In this document: in pieces, positions 35,032-43,084 of the stretch
Position numbering within the stretch: position 1 is the stretch's first letter
Layout of the letters: each line of letters starts with the position of its first letter
IMG/VR virus record: IMGVR_UViG_3300012012_001194
Location: 1 to 64,000 of that record
DNA: 64,000 bases
Strand: one strand, 5' to 3'
Source: a virus
The notes under the pieces: model-generated
Told to the model about the DNA's origin: nothing
The model's database searches: none
What the model saw: the letters and a program-made list of their open reading frames with translations, nothing else
Position numbers and translations under genes: made by a program

Positions 35032-36291
35032 TTATATTTTACAAGGCCCTGGTTGGTGTTGCCCTTTCAATGCACACAGGTCAGCGTAAACATAAAGGAT
35101 ATTGTTATTCTTATGAAAGTCCGAAGGGGCCGCAGTCCAAAGCCTCGCTGCTTGGAATCTGCAATCTACTTCCGGTACATACTTAGAGTAGTTCCTATCA
35201 GTATAATACCAAAAAGAGTTTTGATTAATATAGTTAATGTGAGTCGGATCCTGCGTAGCGCCCCTACCATCGGAGCTAGGTGTGCCGGATAGGATGAAGC
35301 CACCGGGGGCTAGAACCCTATAAAAGTCGTTCATACACGCTACAAACTTGTCCCTGGGGATATGCGTTAACACATCGAAGGCCCTAATAATACCAACCGA
35401 GTTGTTATCAAAGGGGAGCGGGGACTCTCCTATCTTATGGATAATGTCTGCTTCCCTCACGTCTAGGCTCTTATAGCCTTTTGGAGAAGGGGACCCTCCT
35501 CCTAAATTAATCATAGGAAGGTTACCTCTCTTGCACCACTCTTCACATAGTTTGTGCAGGTATCGGTTGTAGTTGTTGTTTTGGCCCTTAGCTATCTTAT
35601 CAGCCTTAGCCACAAACGAGTTGCTCTTCTTAGGGTCAAGAATTCTGCGGTATAAATACAGGCACTCTTCGTGATAGTAGAATTTAGCCCCTGTTAAATA
35701 GGTTTTGCATACCAAATCATGGTCGTCACAAACCTCCATGGCGACGTCATGGCCTCCAGCCTGATAATAAACATCTCTATGCCAAGCTCTGACATGGTTA
35801 GGGGCGTAATAGATTTGCCCTAGCGAACTTGGGCTGTCAGGAAAGCACTTATGGGCTACATACTGCTTGCCTTCATAAGTGTAGTCGTAGGTCTTCCATC
35901 CATAAAGGTTGTTATAGACCTCAGGAGAGCCGTTGGGGTAGTAGCTGGCGAAGTCTGAGTAATGAAAGCCAGGACCCTCAGCCATATGGCGGTCAAACAT
36001 CCTTTGTAGCGCTGTGTCTACTAAGATGTCATCATGGTCTAACTCTACATAGATGTCCCCAGTAGCGTGGCTGCATGCGTAGCTCTTCAAAGCCCCGATC
36101 TTAGCCGACTTTACTGGTTTTAATAAAACTCTAGGGTCTGTGGCTATGTCTTGAGGTATGGATAATGGGGTATCGCCGTTTGGCACAATGATCCATTCCC
36201 AGTTTGTGTAAGTCTGCTTCTTTAAGCTAATATAGCAATCGTTTATCCAAGTTGTATCGTTGGTCGGAGTGAATACGCTAAACTTAATCAC
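35032..36291 (-). CDS. Glycosyltransferase family 2 fused to SAM methyltransferase domain
   Basis: A 419-residue protein, GTG start. Residues 1-235 form a GT-A glycosyltransferase: FSVFTPTNDTTWINDCYISL at the N-terminus, GDIYVELDHDDIL with the DxD-type metal-binding acids (85-88). Residues about 260-400 look like a class I methyltransferase: INLGGGSPSPKGYKSLDVRE (motif I and the acidic residue), SPLPFDNNSVGIIRAFDVL, and FYRVLAPGGFILSGTP. The enzyme could add a sugar and a methyl group in the same pathway. A terminator lies just upstream, so its transcription is separate from the capsid genes. Targets could be virion proteins or host surface glycans; neither is shown. Confidence 0.85.
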   Translation of the reverse strand: MIKFSVFTPTNDTTWINDCYISLKKQTYTNWEWIIVPNGDTPLSIPQDIATDPRVLLKPVKSAKIGALKSYACSHATGDIYVELDHDDILVDTALQRMFDRHMAEGPGFHYSDFASYYPNGSPEVYNNLYGWKTYDYTYEGKQYVAHKCFPDSPSSLGQIYYAPNHVRAWHRDVYYQAGGHDVAMEVCDDHDLVCKTYLTGAKFYYHEECLYLYRRILDPKKSNSFVAKADKIAKGQNNNYNRYLHKLCEEWCKRGNLPMINLGGGSPSPKGYKSLDVREADIIHKIGESPLPFDNNSVGIIRAFDVLTHIPRDKFVACMNDFYRVLAPGGFILSGTPSSDGRGATQDPTHINYINQNSFWYYTDRNYSKYVPEVDCRFQAARLWTAAPSDFHKNNNILYVYADLCALKGQHQPGPCKI

Positions 36292-36430
36292 TGTGCCACG
36301 TCTTTCTGTAAAGGATTAGATGCCACAACTATAGGAGCATAGAATAGCTAATGTTGTGTTTAATTTCTAGCCGTATTAAATAAAAAAACCCCGGCCTAGG
36401 CCGGGGTTTAGTTTTATGAATAAAATCAAA
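36292..36430. other. Intergenic region with terminator and possible promoter
   Basis: A 139-base space, among the longest in the window. It contains the strong terminator at 36382-36409 and AT-rich sequence toward the glycosyltransferase start. No sigma70-type -35/-10 pair is convincing. The word TAATACGG occurs here on the minus strand and again in the 40451-40596 space. Confidence 0.6.
36382..36409 (-). terminator. Strong rho-independent terminator after capsid genes
   Basis: A perfect 24-base palindrome (AAACCCCGGCCT and its complement, 36386-36409) gives a GC-rich hairpin followed by seven U in minus-strand RNA. On the plus strand a weaker U-run (GTTTAGTTTT) follows, so it may work in both directions. 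Confidence 0.95.
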
Positions 36431-36763
36431 CTAGATAGAGCTTGAGTAATTTACGCCACAAGGATCAGCGGTGCTGATGGAGTTATTGTCTACCTTAATC
36501 GTCTTGGTTACGTCAAGGGTTTCATCGTAGAAAAATGGCGAAGGCGAACTAACAATAGCGATGTCTCCTGCCTTAACTGAGGTGATAAAGGCTTCTCTCT
36601 TCCTTTTGGAAGTGATGGCCTGAAGAAGTCCGGGCATGGAGCCAAAGAAGGTATACTCGTCGCCAGCTGCGAGTCTCTTCCCATGAGGAGGAAGAAAGCC
36701 GAAGACAGCAGTCTTTCCAGACATATTCCTGACTTTAGTTTCCAAACAAGTTGAATCAGCCAT
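36431..36763 (-). CDS. Small capsid-associated protein
   Basis: A 110-residue beta-rich protein (TAVFGFLPPHGKRLAAGDEYTF) encoded second after the major capsid gene. GGAGG precedes the ATG. Ends shortly before the strong terminator. A head decoration or stabilising role is inferred. Confidence 0.55.
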   Translation of the reverse strand: MADSTCLETKVRNMSGKTAVFGFLPPHGKRLAAGDEYTFFGSMPGLLQAITSKRKREAFITSVKAGDIAIVSSPSPFFYDETLDVTKTIKVDNNSISTADPCGVNYSSSI

Positions 36764-36777
36764 GATAACCTCCTTGG

Positions 36778-37173
36778 TTAGTTTGCGTCAGCAGACATCT
36801 GCTTAGCTATGGCGCCGTGGTATGTTAGCACTGCGTCAAAAAGGTCAGGCCTAGAGGCAAGCTCATAAGATGCCGTTTTGACAACAGAGTTAAGTTGATT
36901 GTCAGCTGAGGAGCCAACAAGGCCACCGAGCTGTCGATTAGCTATGTTTAAAAAGCTGGTTTGTGCGGACGCACTCTTAACACTCTCTTGAGCGCTGGCT
37001 TCACCAAGTCTGGCAGCCATCTCAAGGAGGCTTGAGACTTCTTCATCGTTCTGTGGAACGATGTTGTAGTCACTTGCTAGCTTCTCAAGAAAAACAGGAA
37101 CAAAGACTTCACGCACAAGAGTAGCGTGTGCAGCTTGAGCTTGATTAAGCTCTTCATGCGTTAAATTAGACAT
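36778..37173 (-). CDS. Small head-region helical protein
   Basis: A 131-residue helical acidic protein (LNQAQAAHATLVREVFVPVF, LLEMAARLGEASAQESV). It lies immediately after the capsid gene and its hairpin. Family not recognised; perhaps an internal head protein. Confidence 0.55.
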   Translation of the reverse strand: MSNLTHEELNQAQAAHATLVREVFVPVFLEKLASDYNIVPQNDEEVSSLLEMAARLGEASAQESVKSASAQTSFLNIANRQLGGLVGSSADNQLNSVVKTASYELASRPDLFDAVLTYHGAIAKQMSADAN

Positions 37174-37199
37174 TATTAGCCTCCAGACCTAAGATTAAA

Positions 37200-37221
37200 G
37201 GGGCCGTTGTTAGACGGCCCC
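37200..37221 (-). terminator. Hairpin after the major capsid gene, weak or partial terminator
   Basis: GGGGCCGT and ACGGCCCC with a six-base loop, immediately after the capsid stop. In minus-strand RNA it is followed by UUUAAUCUU, a poor U-tract. It may cause partial termination or protect the 3' end of the capsid mRNA. Confidence 0.65.
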
Positions 37222-37227
37222 AGCCCA

Positions 37228-38157
37228 TTACGCAAAGTCAACTCGAGCAACTGCATTGGTGTTGCCGATAGCACCACCAAGAGTTTCATAAGCGAAGAAT
37301 TCCAACATGTAGGCTTTTCGGTCTACATAGAGGGTTGTATCTTCAAGAATGAAGCTTTTGCCCAGGAATTTAGGATCAGCGAACATAAAGATGCTGTCAG
37401 TAGGAACCAAGTCCTGTTTAATGGAGATGATCCAACGAGCATTCATAAAGCTCTGCTCTGACCAGCCGTTCTTGAATACGTCCTGACTGAAGTCCCCACC
37501 CATTTCTTCACGACCGAATTTCATCAGTTCACGAATAGTGAGGTTGTTGACTAAGCAGGTGCCTACTTCAAGGCGACTGATTGTTCTTGGAAGAATCTTG
37601 AATGCATCTTGCAAGGTGTCACGGGTAATACCACCATAGATGGTTTCCCATTGGACCAAGCCAGACTGGGTAACGGTAGCATCAGCTGCGCTTCCCATAG
37701 CTGCATTACAAGCGGAAATAAATTTCCTATCTTCTTCCGCTAACATATCTTTAATGGCATTATCCGAGAGGATTTGCCTGATGTCCATGCGGTAAGTACG
37801 AAGTTCATCTACGTCCTTTGTGAATCGTGGGGTCACGATACGGTCAAAGGTTACACGATACTTCTGACCACGAACATAAAGGTTCATAGGAAGAGTATTG
37901 AATGGGATCGAGATTGCTGCTGGAGAATCAGGTTCACGTTCAATAATCTTTACAGGCTTATCAGTGTCGACTTGTTGATCAAGATCGTCATTGCTAACCT
38001 GAACTGGTGGAAGAATTCTTCGGTAGAAGCCTTCTTCACGCATTCTGTACCTGGTGTAATCGACCACTGCATCAAGTGCTCGTTTTTCCATTCCAGGAGT
38101 TTCAAGATAGCTGAGGAATGTTTCATTCGTCAGCTTAGTTTCATTATCGTAAGCCAT
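37228..38157 (-). CDS. Major capsid protein (HK97 fold expected)
   Basis: A 309-residue protein. It has features of HK97-type capsid proteins: an N-terminal helical arm (residues 1-40), a long extended stretch, central helix DVDELRTYRMDIRQILSD with DNAIKDMLAEEDRKFISACN, and a C-terminal beta part (SIKQDLVPTDSIFMFADPKF, LEFFAYETLGGAIGNTNAVA) that resembles the P-domain strand and IGN.. ending of many phage capsids. The surrounding genes (protease, scaffold-like, decoration-like upstream; neck and sheath downstream) agree. A hairpin follows directly. GGAGGA is upstream of the ATG. Confidence 0.82.
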   Translation of the reverse strand: MAYDNETKLTNETFLSYLETPGMEKRALDAVVDYTRYRMREEGFYRRILPPVQVSNDDLDQQVDTDKPVKIIEREPDSPAAISIPFNTLPMNLYVRGQKYRVTFDRIVTPRFTKDVDELRTYRMDIRQILSDNAIKDMLAEEDRKFISACNAAMGSAADATVTQSGLVQWETIYGGITRDTLQDAFKILPRTISRLEVGTCLVNNLTIRELMKFGREEMGGDFSQDVFKNGWSEQSFMNARWIISIKQDLVPTDSIFMFADPKFLGKSFILEDTTLYVDRKAYMLEFFAYETLGGAIGNTNAVARVDFA

Positions 38158-38174
38158 GGTAGCTCTCCTCCTGT

Positions 38175-38747
38175 TTAGTAGGCTGTTTTGCCGGGTTTGT
38201 AGGTAGGCCAGAACGCCAATACGTTATTGCGGTCTGACTGGCGTTTACGGACGCCACGGGAAACAACACCTACTACAGCGGTAGGATTAGTACTGCCGCT
38301 AAGCGCTGTAGAATCTTCTAAGGTAACAACACTTTGGTTGGTCAAAAGACCACCGTCAGCGCTGCTGTTAGAGCTGCTCTTGCAGCGAAGGAACTCATTA
38401 GGAGCATAAGTAAAACCAGAGTCAAACTCAGTGGTTTCTAATTCATAAGCACCTAAGGCTACAAGGCCAGTAACGGTACCTGTAGGCCCGATGGGGTACC
38501 AAGTGGTTCCACCAGAGTTAGAGACGTCGTTATCGTCGCTGTTTTGAAGCAAGAAGATAGGAACCTGTGAACCAGTTGCGCCGAGTTCAAACTCGCCGCT
38601 TGCATTCAAATGGACACATCGTCCAGCGTACACAGTCGTTACAGTTACATTACTTGACAGCTTGGCTGTGTAGTCCAATGCTGCCATGTGAAACCAACCC
38701 TTGATCGCATCAAGAGTATGGTCAAACATCTGGCGTGGTGTTGCCAT
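38175..38747 (-). CDS. Capsid decoration-like protein
   Basis: A 190-residue beta-rich protein encoded directly before the major capsid gene. It has a pattern typical of small decoration or stabilisation proteins: VYAGRCVHLNASGEFELG near residue 45 and IGPTGTVTGLVALGAYELET. Position before the capsid gene supports the call; the family is not fixed. Confidence 0.62.
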   Translation of the reverse strand: MATPRQMFDHTLDAIKGWFHMAALDYTAKLSSNVTVTTVYAGRCVHLNASGEFELGATGSQVPIFLLQNSDDNDVSNSGGTTWYPIGPTGTVTGLVALGAYELETTEFDSGFTYAPNEFLRCKSSSNSSADGGLLTNQSVVTLEDSTALSGSTNPTAVVGVVSRGVRKRQSDRNNVLAFWPTYKPGKTAY

Positions 38748-38804
38748 TATTGAAGACCTCCGTGTCTGTTGGCTACAAATCTAGCGCGGGTTAAACCAAG
38801 ACAC

Positions 38805-39191
38805 TTATAAACCTAAGTGCTGGCGGAAACGACGATCGGACTCGCGCTCGGAAGTAGTCCGTCGTCCCACGTATGGATCGTTCATTGAGTCGTAATTGTT
38901 AGCCTGCTTTTCTGGTTTACCCAGTGACTTTGGCTTAACAGTGCGGTTAACATCGGCAGCCTTGATGAGGATTTCTAAAGCCTTGGCATGGTTAGTCAAA
39001 GCTGAAGCGGCCTTTTCACGGTCGGCTGGATCGATTCGTTCAAACTGGATGAGCGCTTCAACCGCTTTTGGAAGCAGGTCGTTGATGCGGGCATCAGCAG
39101 CTTGTTTTTGATTCAACTCTTTTTGAGCAACATCAAGTGCTGCTTCTACACATTGAATGTAATCAATGGTTTTTTCTGCAATGTTAGACAT
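38805..39191 (-). CDS. Small helical head protein
   Basis: A 128-residue protein. I choose ATG 39191 because TTGGAGGC lies just before it; a TTG five codons earlier would consume the ribosome site. It is helical (DYIQCVEAALDVAQKELNQK) with a basic C-terminus ending RRTTSERESDRRFRQHL. Family not recognised. Confidence 0.6.
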   Translation of the reverse strand: MSNIAEKTIDYIQCVEAALDVAQKELNQKQAADARINDLLPKAVEALIQFERIDPADREKAASALTNHAKALEILIKAADVNRTVKPKSLGKPEKQANNYDSMNDPYVGRRTTSERESDRRFRQHLGL

Positions 39192-39208
39192 AAAAATAGC
39201 CTCCAAGT

Positions 39209-40450
39209 TTATCCAACGATGTCACGAACACACAGTTTAATCTGATTGCGCAAGTTTCTCTGTTGAGCGGTCTTAGCTTCGGTGAAGCTAAACTTACCAG
39301 CCCTACGATAAGCCTGAGCATATTTAATCAAGTTCACCAAATCGTTGGTTACTTGTCGTTTAGCGGAAGCCTGTTTGCCACCCATCATGGCAGGATCCAT
39401 CATAGCAGGATCCATCATGGCAGGATCCATAGGAGGAGCGCCGGCGTCTCCGCCACCACCGCCTTGTTGAATCATAGCAAGCAATTCTTCAGGGTTAATG
39501 CCTTGCTCTTGAAGGGCCATAAGCAACTCATGAGCAGCGTCGTCAGGGCTAGCACCAGCTTCTGGAGCGCCCTCGCCTTCGCCAGCCATCTGAGCCATCA
39601 TTGAAGGATCTACATCCATTCCGCCTTGATCGCCTTCAGTTTCTTCTTCAGCAGCTGGGTCACCAGCTTCGTCAGAAGGGGCAGCAGCTTCGCCTTCAGC
39701 AGCCTTATAAAAAGCGGCTAAATAGCTTCCTACCATGGCGGCTTTTTCTAGGCCATCAGCGATAGTGGCTTCAATTGATCCAGCTACAGCGTCTTGAGCT
39801 AGCTTAGTCAATTGATATTCTTCTTCAGTCAAAGTAGCGGCAGCGGATCCCGCAGCAGCCATCTTTTTGGCCTTGGATTTTTCTTCTTCTTTTTCTTTAT
39901 CCATAGGCTTAGATGCGTCGCCCTTTGCTTGCATCTTTTTTTGGATAAAAGGGGGCATCGTCTCAGCCGCCTCTTTAATTGAGTAAGCTATGTCTGAAAG
40001 AAGGTCATTAGCTTTCTTCTCAGTAAGGCCCCTAAGTGTCCCGAAAGAAAGGGAGCTGTACTTTTCGCCTTCGCTAGTCTTAGCGGGGTGTGTAGTACCG
40101 GGATCTTCTTTATCGCTCTTGTAGTTGTCTTCGTTAGCGGGGTCTTCGCCAGTTGAGGTGCTGGTGATGCCTACATTGAGCTGTTGATCTTCTTGTGAAG
40201 GAGAATCATCACTGGCGGAGTCTACTCCACCATTAAAGATGGTCTTCTTAACGTCAGATGTGTTTTCTTGTGAGCGTTGCCCTTCGCTAGCGGGTTGAGT
40301 GCCGTCATCAACGCTTTTGCTGGGGTGACTTGTGGCGCCGCCTTGGCTGCCGGGCTCAGTATTAGCTTCTGCGCGCTTCTTTACAGAAGCTTGTTTCTCG
40401 TTTTCAACTTCTGAGAGAAACTCTCGCAGCTGGTCAAATAGCTGTGGCAT
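39209..40450 (-). CDS. Acidic scaffold-like protein with MDPAM repeats
   Basis: A 413-residue protein, strongly acidic and Ser/Gly/Glu-rich, expected disordered over its first 130 residues. Residues about 340-360 are a 5-residue repeat (MDPAM three times) after PP. The last 50 residues are helical and basic (VTNDLVNLIKYAQAYRRAG), as in scaffolding proteins that bind capsid through a basic C-terminal helix. It lies between the protease-like gene and the capsid genes, the classic scaffold position. Confidence 0.55.
   Translation of the reverse strand: MPQLFDQLREFLSEVENEKQASVKKRAEANTEPGSQGGATSHPSKSVDDGTQPASEGQRSQENTSDVKKTIFNGGVDSASDDSPSQEDQQLNVGITSTSTGEDPANEDNYKSDKEDPGTTHPAKTSEGEKYSSLSFGTLRGLTEKKANDLLSDIAYSIKEAAETMPPFIQKKMQAKGDASKPMDKEKEEEKSKAKKMAAAGSAAATLTEEEYQLTKLAQDAVAGSIEATIADGLEKAAMVGSYLAAFYKAAEGEAAAPSDEAGDPAAEEETEGDQGGMDVDPSMMAQMAGEGEGAPEAGASPDDAAHELLMALQEQGINPEELLAMIQQGGGGGDAGAPPMDPAMMDPAMMDPAMMGGKQASAKRQVTNDLVNLIKYAQAYRRAGKFSFTEAKTAQQRNLRNQIKLCVRDIVG
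39383..39430. repeat. 15-bp tandem repeat (MDPAM units)
   Basis: Three near-identical 15-base units containing GGATCCAT on the plus strand, encoding MDPAM in the scaffold-like protein. The same word in a longer unit is repeated in the gene at 51149-51832. Confidence 0.85.
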
Positions 40451-40596
40451 TGTAACTTTACTCCTTTATACGTTCAGCGTGTCGGTTGCAGCTATCCTTA
40501 GCTGACCTTGAGAGTAACTCTCACGCCTTTACTAATTCTGTACAGTACTTCAAAATCACGCAATACCGTATTATGCTTTTTTGTATATTTAATTAC
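40451..40596. other. AT-rich intergenic region before the scaffold/capsid genes
   Basis: A 146-base gap on the minus strand between the protease-like gene and the scaffold-like gene. It contains a short hairpin (TGAGAG-TAA-CTCTCA, 40509-40523) and the word TAATACGG in the minus strand (40566-40573). It is a plausible place for a promoter that raises capsid expression, but I see no strong sigma70 consensus. Confidence 0.55.
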
Positions 40597-42024
40597 TTAA
40601 GCCAATACGTTATAAGCAGCCACCGCTCTACAATAACTAGACACCTGAACTTCATCCTTAGCAGCAGCTTTAATCCATTGAAGCTGGTGCACGGCATAAG
40701 CCTTAGCCAGTTCTTCATACTTTCCGTTATCATTTGCGGTCTTTTCTAGCACCGCAGGGGCTTGTACATTAGCGATAACCAGCCTTCGAACGCCAGCTTC
40801 TAAGTTATTAGGGCTAAGCGAATGAGCCGCTGCCATCTTACAAGATTCTAGGTTTTGCTTTTCGGTAGATGTTGTCTTTTCTGGATCAGAACTCTTGTCC
40901 GTCGCCTTTTCAATAGTGGAGACGTCTCCAATGAGCTTAGTGAATACGCCCGGAAGTTGTTTCTTAACTTCTTTGGCAACTTTATCGTGTCCCTTAGCCG
41001 TTAGCCAGTCTTCAACGGACACTAAAATGCCTTGCTTAGCGCAGGCGGACCATGGGTAGCTGCCATTTGCAGAGCCTTGCTTCCAAAAAGACAAGGGTTT
41101 AACCCTGTCGTGAATTGCGGCTAGTAGTATCGGGCTGAATTCTTTGGCGGTCTTTTCTAGTTCAGCCATCTTAACGGCGACTTCGACCATTTTGCCGATG
41201 TCAGCAGAGAGGTCACCGCTTAGAACGCCAATCGAAGCACCTACTCCGGCAAGTTCAGCTAATTCTGCGCCACCAGCAACATAAACGCCAGAAGCTGCTT
41301 TGTAATGACCGACTACCCAAGCTATGCGGTCCGCTGGGCGATAAACATCGCTGATATCAAACCAAGTTGGATTAGGGTTGTCTACATGGAGAACATGGCC
41401 GTCTTCGGCTACCTTGGTCAGGTTAGCCTTGCAACCACCATACTTGCACATATCTTCGGTGCAGTACTCATCTCTGTTTCTTGCCTTATTACCACAGCCT
41501 GAGCAGACGTCATGGGCAACCTTGCAAGCCATGCTTACGCCCCAGTTATCATCCCCAGAAGCTATCTTCTGCATTTCTTTATCAGCAACTAGCCCCTTGT
41601 TACGGGCAGCGGCTTCTTTAGTGGCGTTAAGGGCTACGATAAGTTCAACCCTCTTCATCTTCTCGTTGAACATTGAGGCTTTGACTAAGCCGTAGCTCTG
41701 TTGCGGGTCTTTGTTCTTGTGATTGCGGTACCAGCGGGCATGCTTAATAAATGTATCGTGGTATTTGCGGCAAGTGGCTTCTTTAAAACCATCACCATTA
41801 CGGTTAGGGCCGTAAGCTTCCGTAGCTCCGATAGCGATCATATGAATAGGCTGTTCGCCTGGCTTAAATTCGATTCCTTTAAGGAGGTGGGCGGCTTCGT
41901 CACCCGCCCGCTTTACGAACGAAGATAAGTCAGACCCGACTAAGCCTTTAGAAGATAATTTTATAAGGGAGCTAACTGAGTCCCCAAAGTTCTGAGAGTT
42001 TGGAGCGATAATCTTGATCATCAT
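40597..42024 (-). CDS. Probable prohead maturation protease with cysteine knuckle
   Basis: A 475-residue protein. The first 180 residues have a prohead protease-like layout: IGATEAYGPNRNGDGF (67-80), YRNHKNKDPQQSYGLVKASM (about 99-117; His102 and Ser110 are catalytic candidates) and MKRVELIVALN. Around residues 170-200 is a cluster CSGCGN...CTEDMCKYGGC, a zinc-binding insert. The long helical C-terminus may be a self-removed pro-part. The gene is directly upstream of the scaffold-like gene, the usual order. The palindrome is inside the gene, encoding IGDVST. A protease is likely from context and pattern, but not proven. Confidence 0.6.
   Translation of the reverse strand: MMIKIIAPNSQNFGDSVSSLIKLSSKGLVGSDLSSFVKRAGDEAAHLLKGIEFKPGEQPIHMIAIGATEAYGPNRNGDGFKEATCRKYHDTFIKHARWYRNHKNKDPQQSYGLVKASMFNEKMKRVELIVALNATKEAAARNKGLVADKEMQKIASGDDNWGVSMACKVAHDVCSGCGNKARNRDEYCTEDMCKYGGCKANLTKVAEDGHVLHVDNPNPTWFDISDVYRPADRIAWVVGHYKAASGVYVAGGAELAELAGVGASIGVLSGDLSADIGKMVEVAVKMAELEKTAKEFSPILLAAIHDRVKPLSFWKQGSANGSYPWSACAKQGILVSVEDWLTAKGHDKVAKEVKKQLPGVFTKLIGDVSTIEKATDKSSDPEKTTSTEKQNLESCKMAAAHSLSPNNLEAGVRRLVIANVQAPAVLEKTANDNGKYEELAKAYAVHQLQWIKAAAKDEVQVSSYCRAVAAYNVLA
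40917..40930. repeat. Dispersed palindrome, copy 5
   Basis: TGGAGACGTCTCCA with AG before and AT after, so the outermost base pair differs from the 18-base form. Inside the probable protease gene. Confidence 0.95.
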
Positions 42025-42067
42025 GGCTTATGTACCTTATGAGGTAGTTTGTTGTTTAGCTAATCGG

Positions 42068-43057
42068 TTAAGGTTTAGGCGGAGGTTGCTTTTTAACCCA
42101 ATCTGCAATCAGACTATTAGCGTCGCCCACCGTGTTGCTGATAGCCCCGCCAGCGTTTGCGCCGCCAAGGAATCCAAGTATGCCTCCTGAGATGCCCCCA
42201 ATAGTTTTAAGACCGCCCCTAGTGAAGCCTAATCCGTAATCTCCAAACAGCCTATCGTTATTATGAGGTACCTTGTTTATAAGGCCGGTATCCTTAGACG
42301 CTATGTTAGTCCATGCGTTCATGCGCATCAACTCGGACTGAGATTTCTTAGCCGTAGATCTAAAGAGACGCTCTATGTCAGCAGGGACGCCGGGCCCTGT
42401 TACTCTTGGACCTTTGAAAGCCCCAACCAAATCAAAAGCACCGGGAAGTGCTTTAGAACCAAGGTATCCGCCGCCGACGGCTCCAGTAAAGCCGCCGATG
42501 CCGATACCTAGCTTGTTATCTTCAAATTCAGGGGAAAAAATAGGGGTTTCTTTAGCATTAGACCCCCCGTATGCCCCGCCTGGGCCTCTTCTAAGCATGT
42601 TAATAGGATTAATTGACCAAGGCCGAGCCGGGTCGTCAGGGACGGGCTGAGTGCCGTAAGATGTTGGAGGTATTATGTGCTGGCCCTGATCATCGGTCTG
42701 TACTGCGGCTGCAGCGTCAGGCGTTGAAAGAGCACCGATAGCGGCGCCAGGAACAGCGCCGGCAAGTGCGCCGTATAGGGCGTCACTTAGTTTTAGTTTC
42801 CTATTCTTTAAGTACCCAACCCCTAAAGAGCCAAGTCCGCCAATACCAGCTCCGGCTGCCCCGCCAATAATCGCTCTTCTTGATTCCTCTGGCAAGTCGG
42901 CAAATGATTTACGCACGCTATCGTACATCTCGCCAATGCCGGCGGCCTTTACATTATTAGACCTCTTAGCTGCTTGAACCTCGGCGTACTTAGTAGCCAA
43001 GATCTCGACGGCTTCAGAAGCTGACTTGGTCATTAGAGTATCAATAAACTTAGACAT
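42068..43057 (-). CDS. Virion protein with Gly/Ala-rich hydrophobic segments
   Basis: A 329-residue protein with Gly-rich hydrophobic stretches: IIGGAAGAGIGGLGSLGVGY and ALYGALAGAVPGAAIGAL near residues 64-110, GIGGFTGAVGGGYLG around 192, and GGISGGILGFLGGANAGGAI near the C-terminus. They resemble glycine-zipper membrane segments and recur in several other genes of the right half of the window. An internal virion or membrane-inserting protein is inferred. Confidence 0.55.
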   Translation of the reverse strand: MSKFIDTLMTKSASEAVEILATKYAEVQAAKRSNNVKAAGIGEMYDSVRKSFADLPEESRRAIIGGAAGAGIGGLGSLGVGYLKNRKLKLSDALYGALAGAVPGAAIGALSTPDAAAAVQTDDQGQHIIPPTSYGTQPVPDDPARPWSINPINMLRRGPGGAYGGSNAKETPIFSPEFEDNKLGIGIGGFTGAVGGGYLGSKALPGAFDLVGAFKGPRVTGPGVPADIERLFRSTAKKSQSELMRMNAWTNIASKDTGLINKVPHNNDRLFGDYGLGFTRGGLKTIGGISGGILGFLGGANAGGAISNTVGDANSLIADWVKKQPPPKP

Positions 43058-43084
43058 CGTGCGTCTCCGTAATCTAGTTATCTA

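Noticed and set aside
38516-38530. GAGACGTC in the decoration-like gene as a palindrome copy
   Set aside because: Only one half-site is present; the other side (GTTATC) does not match.
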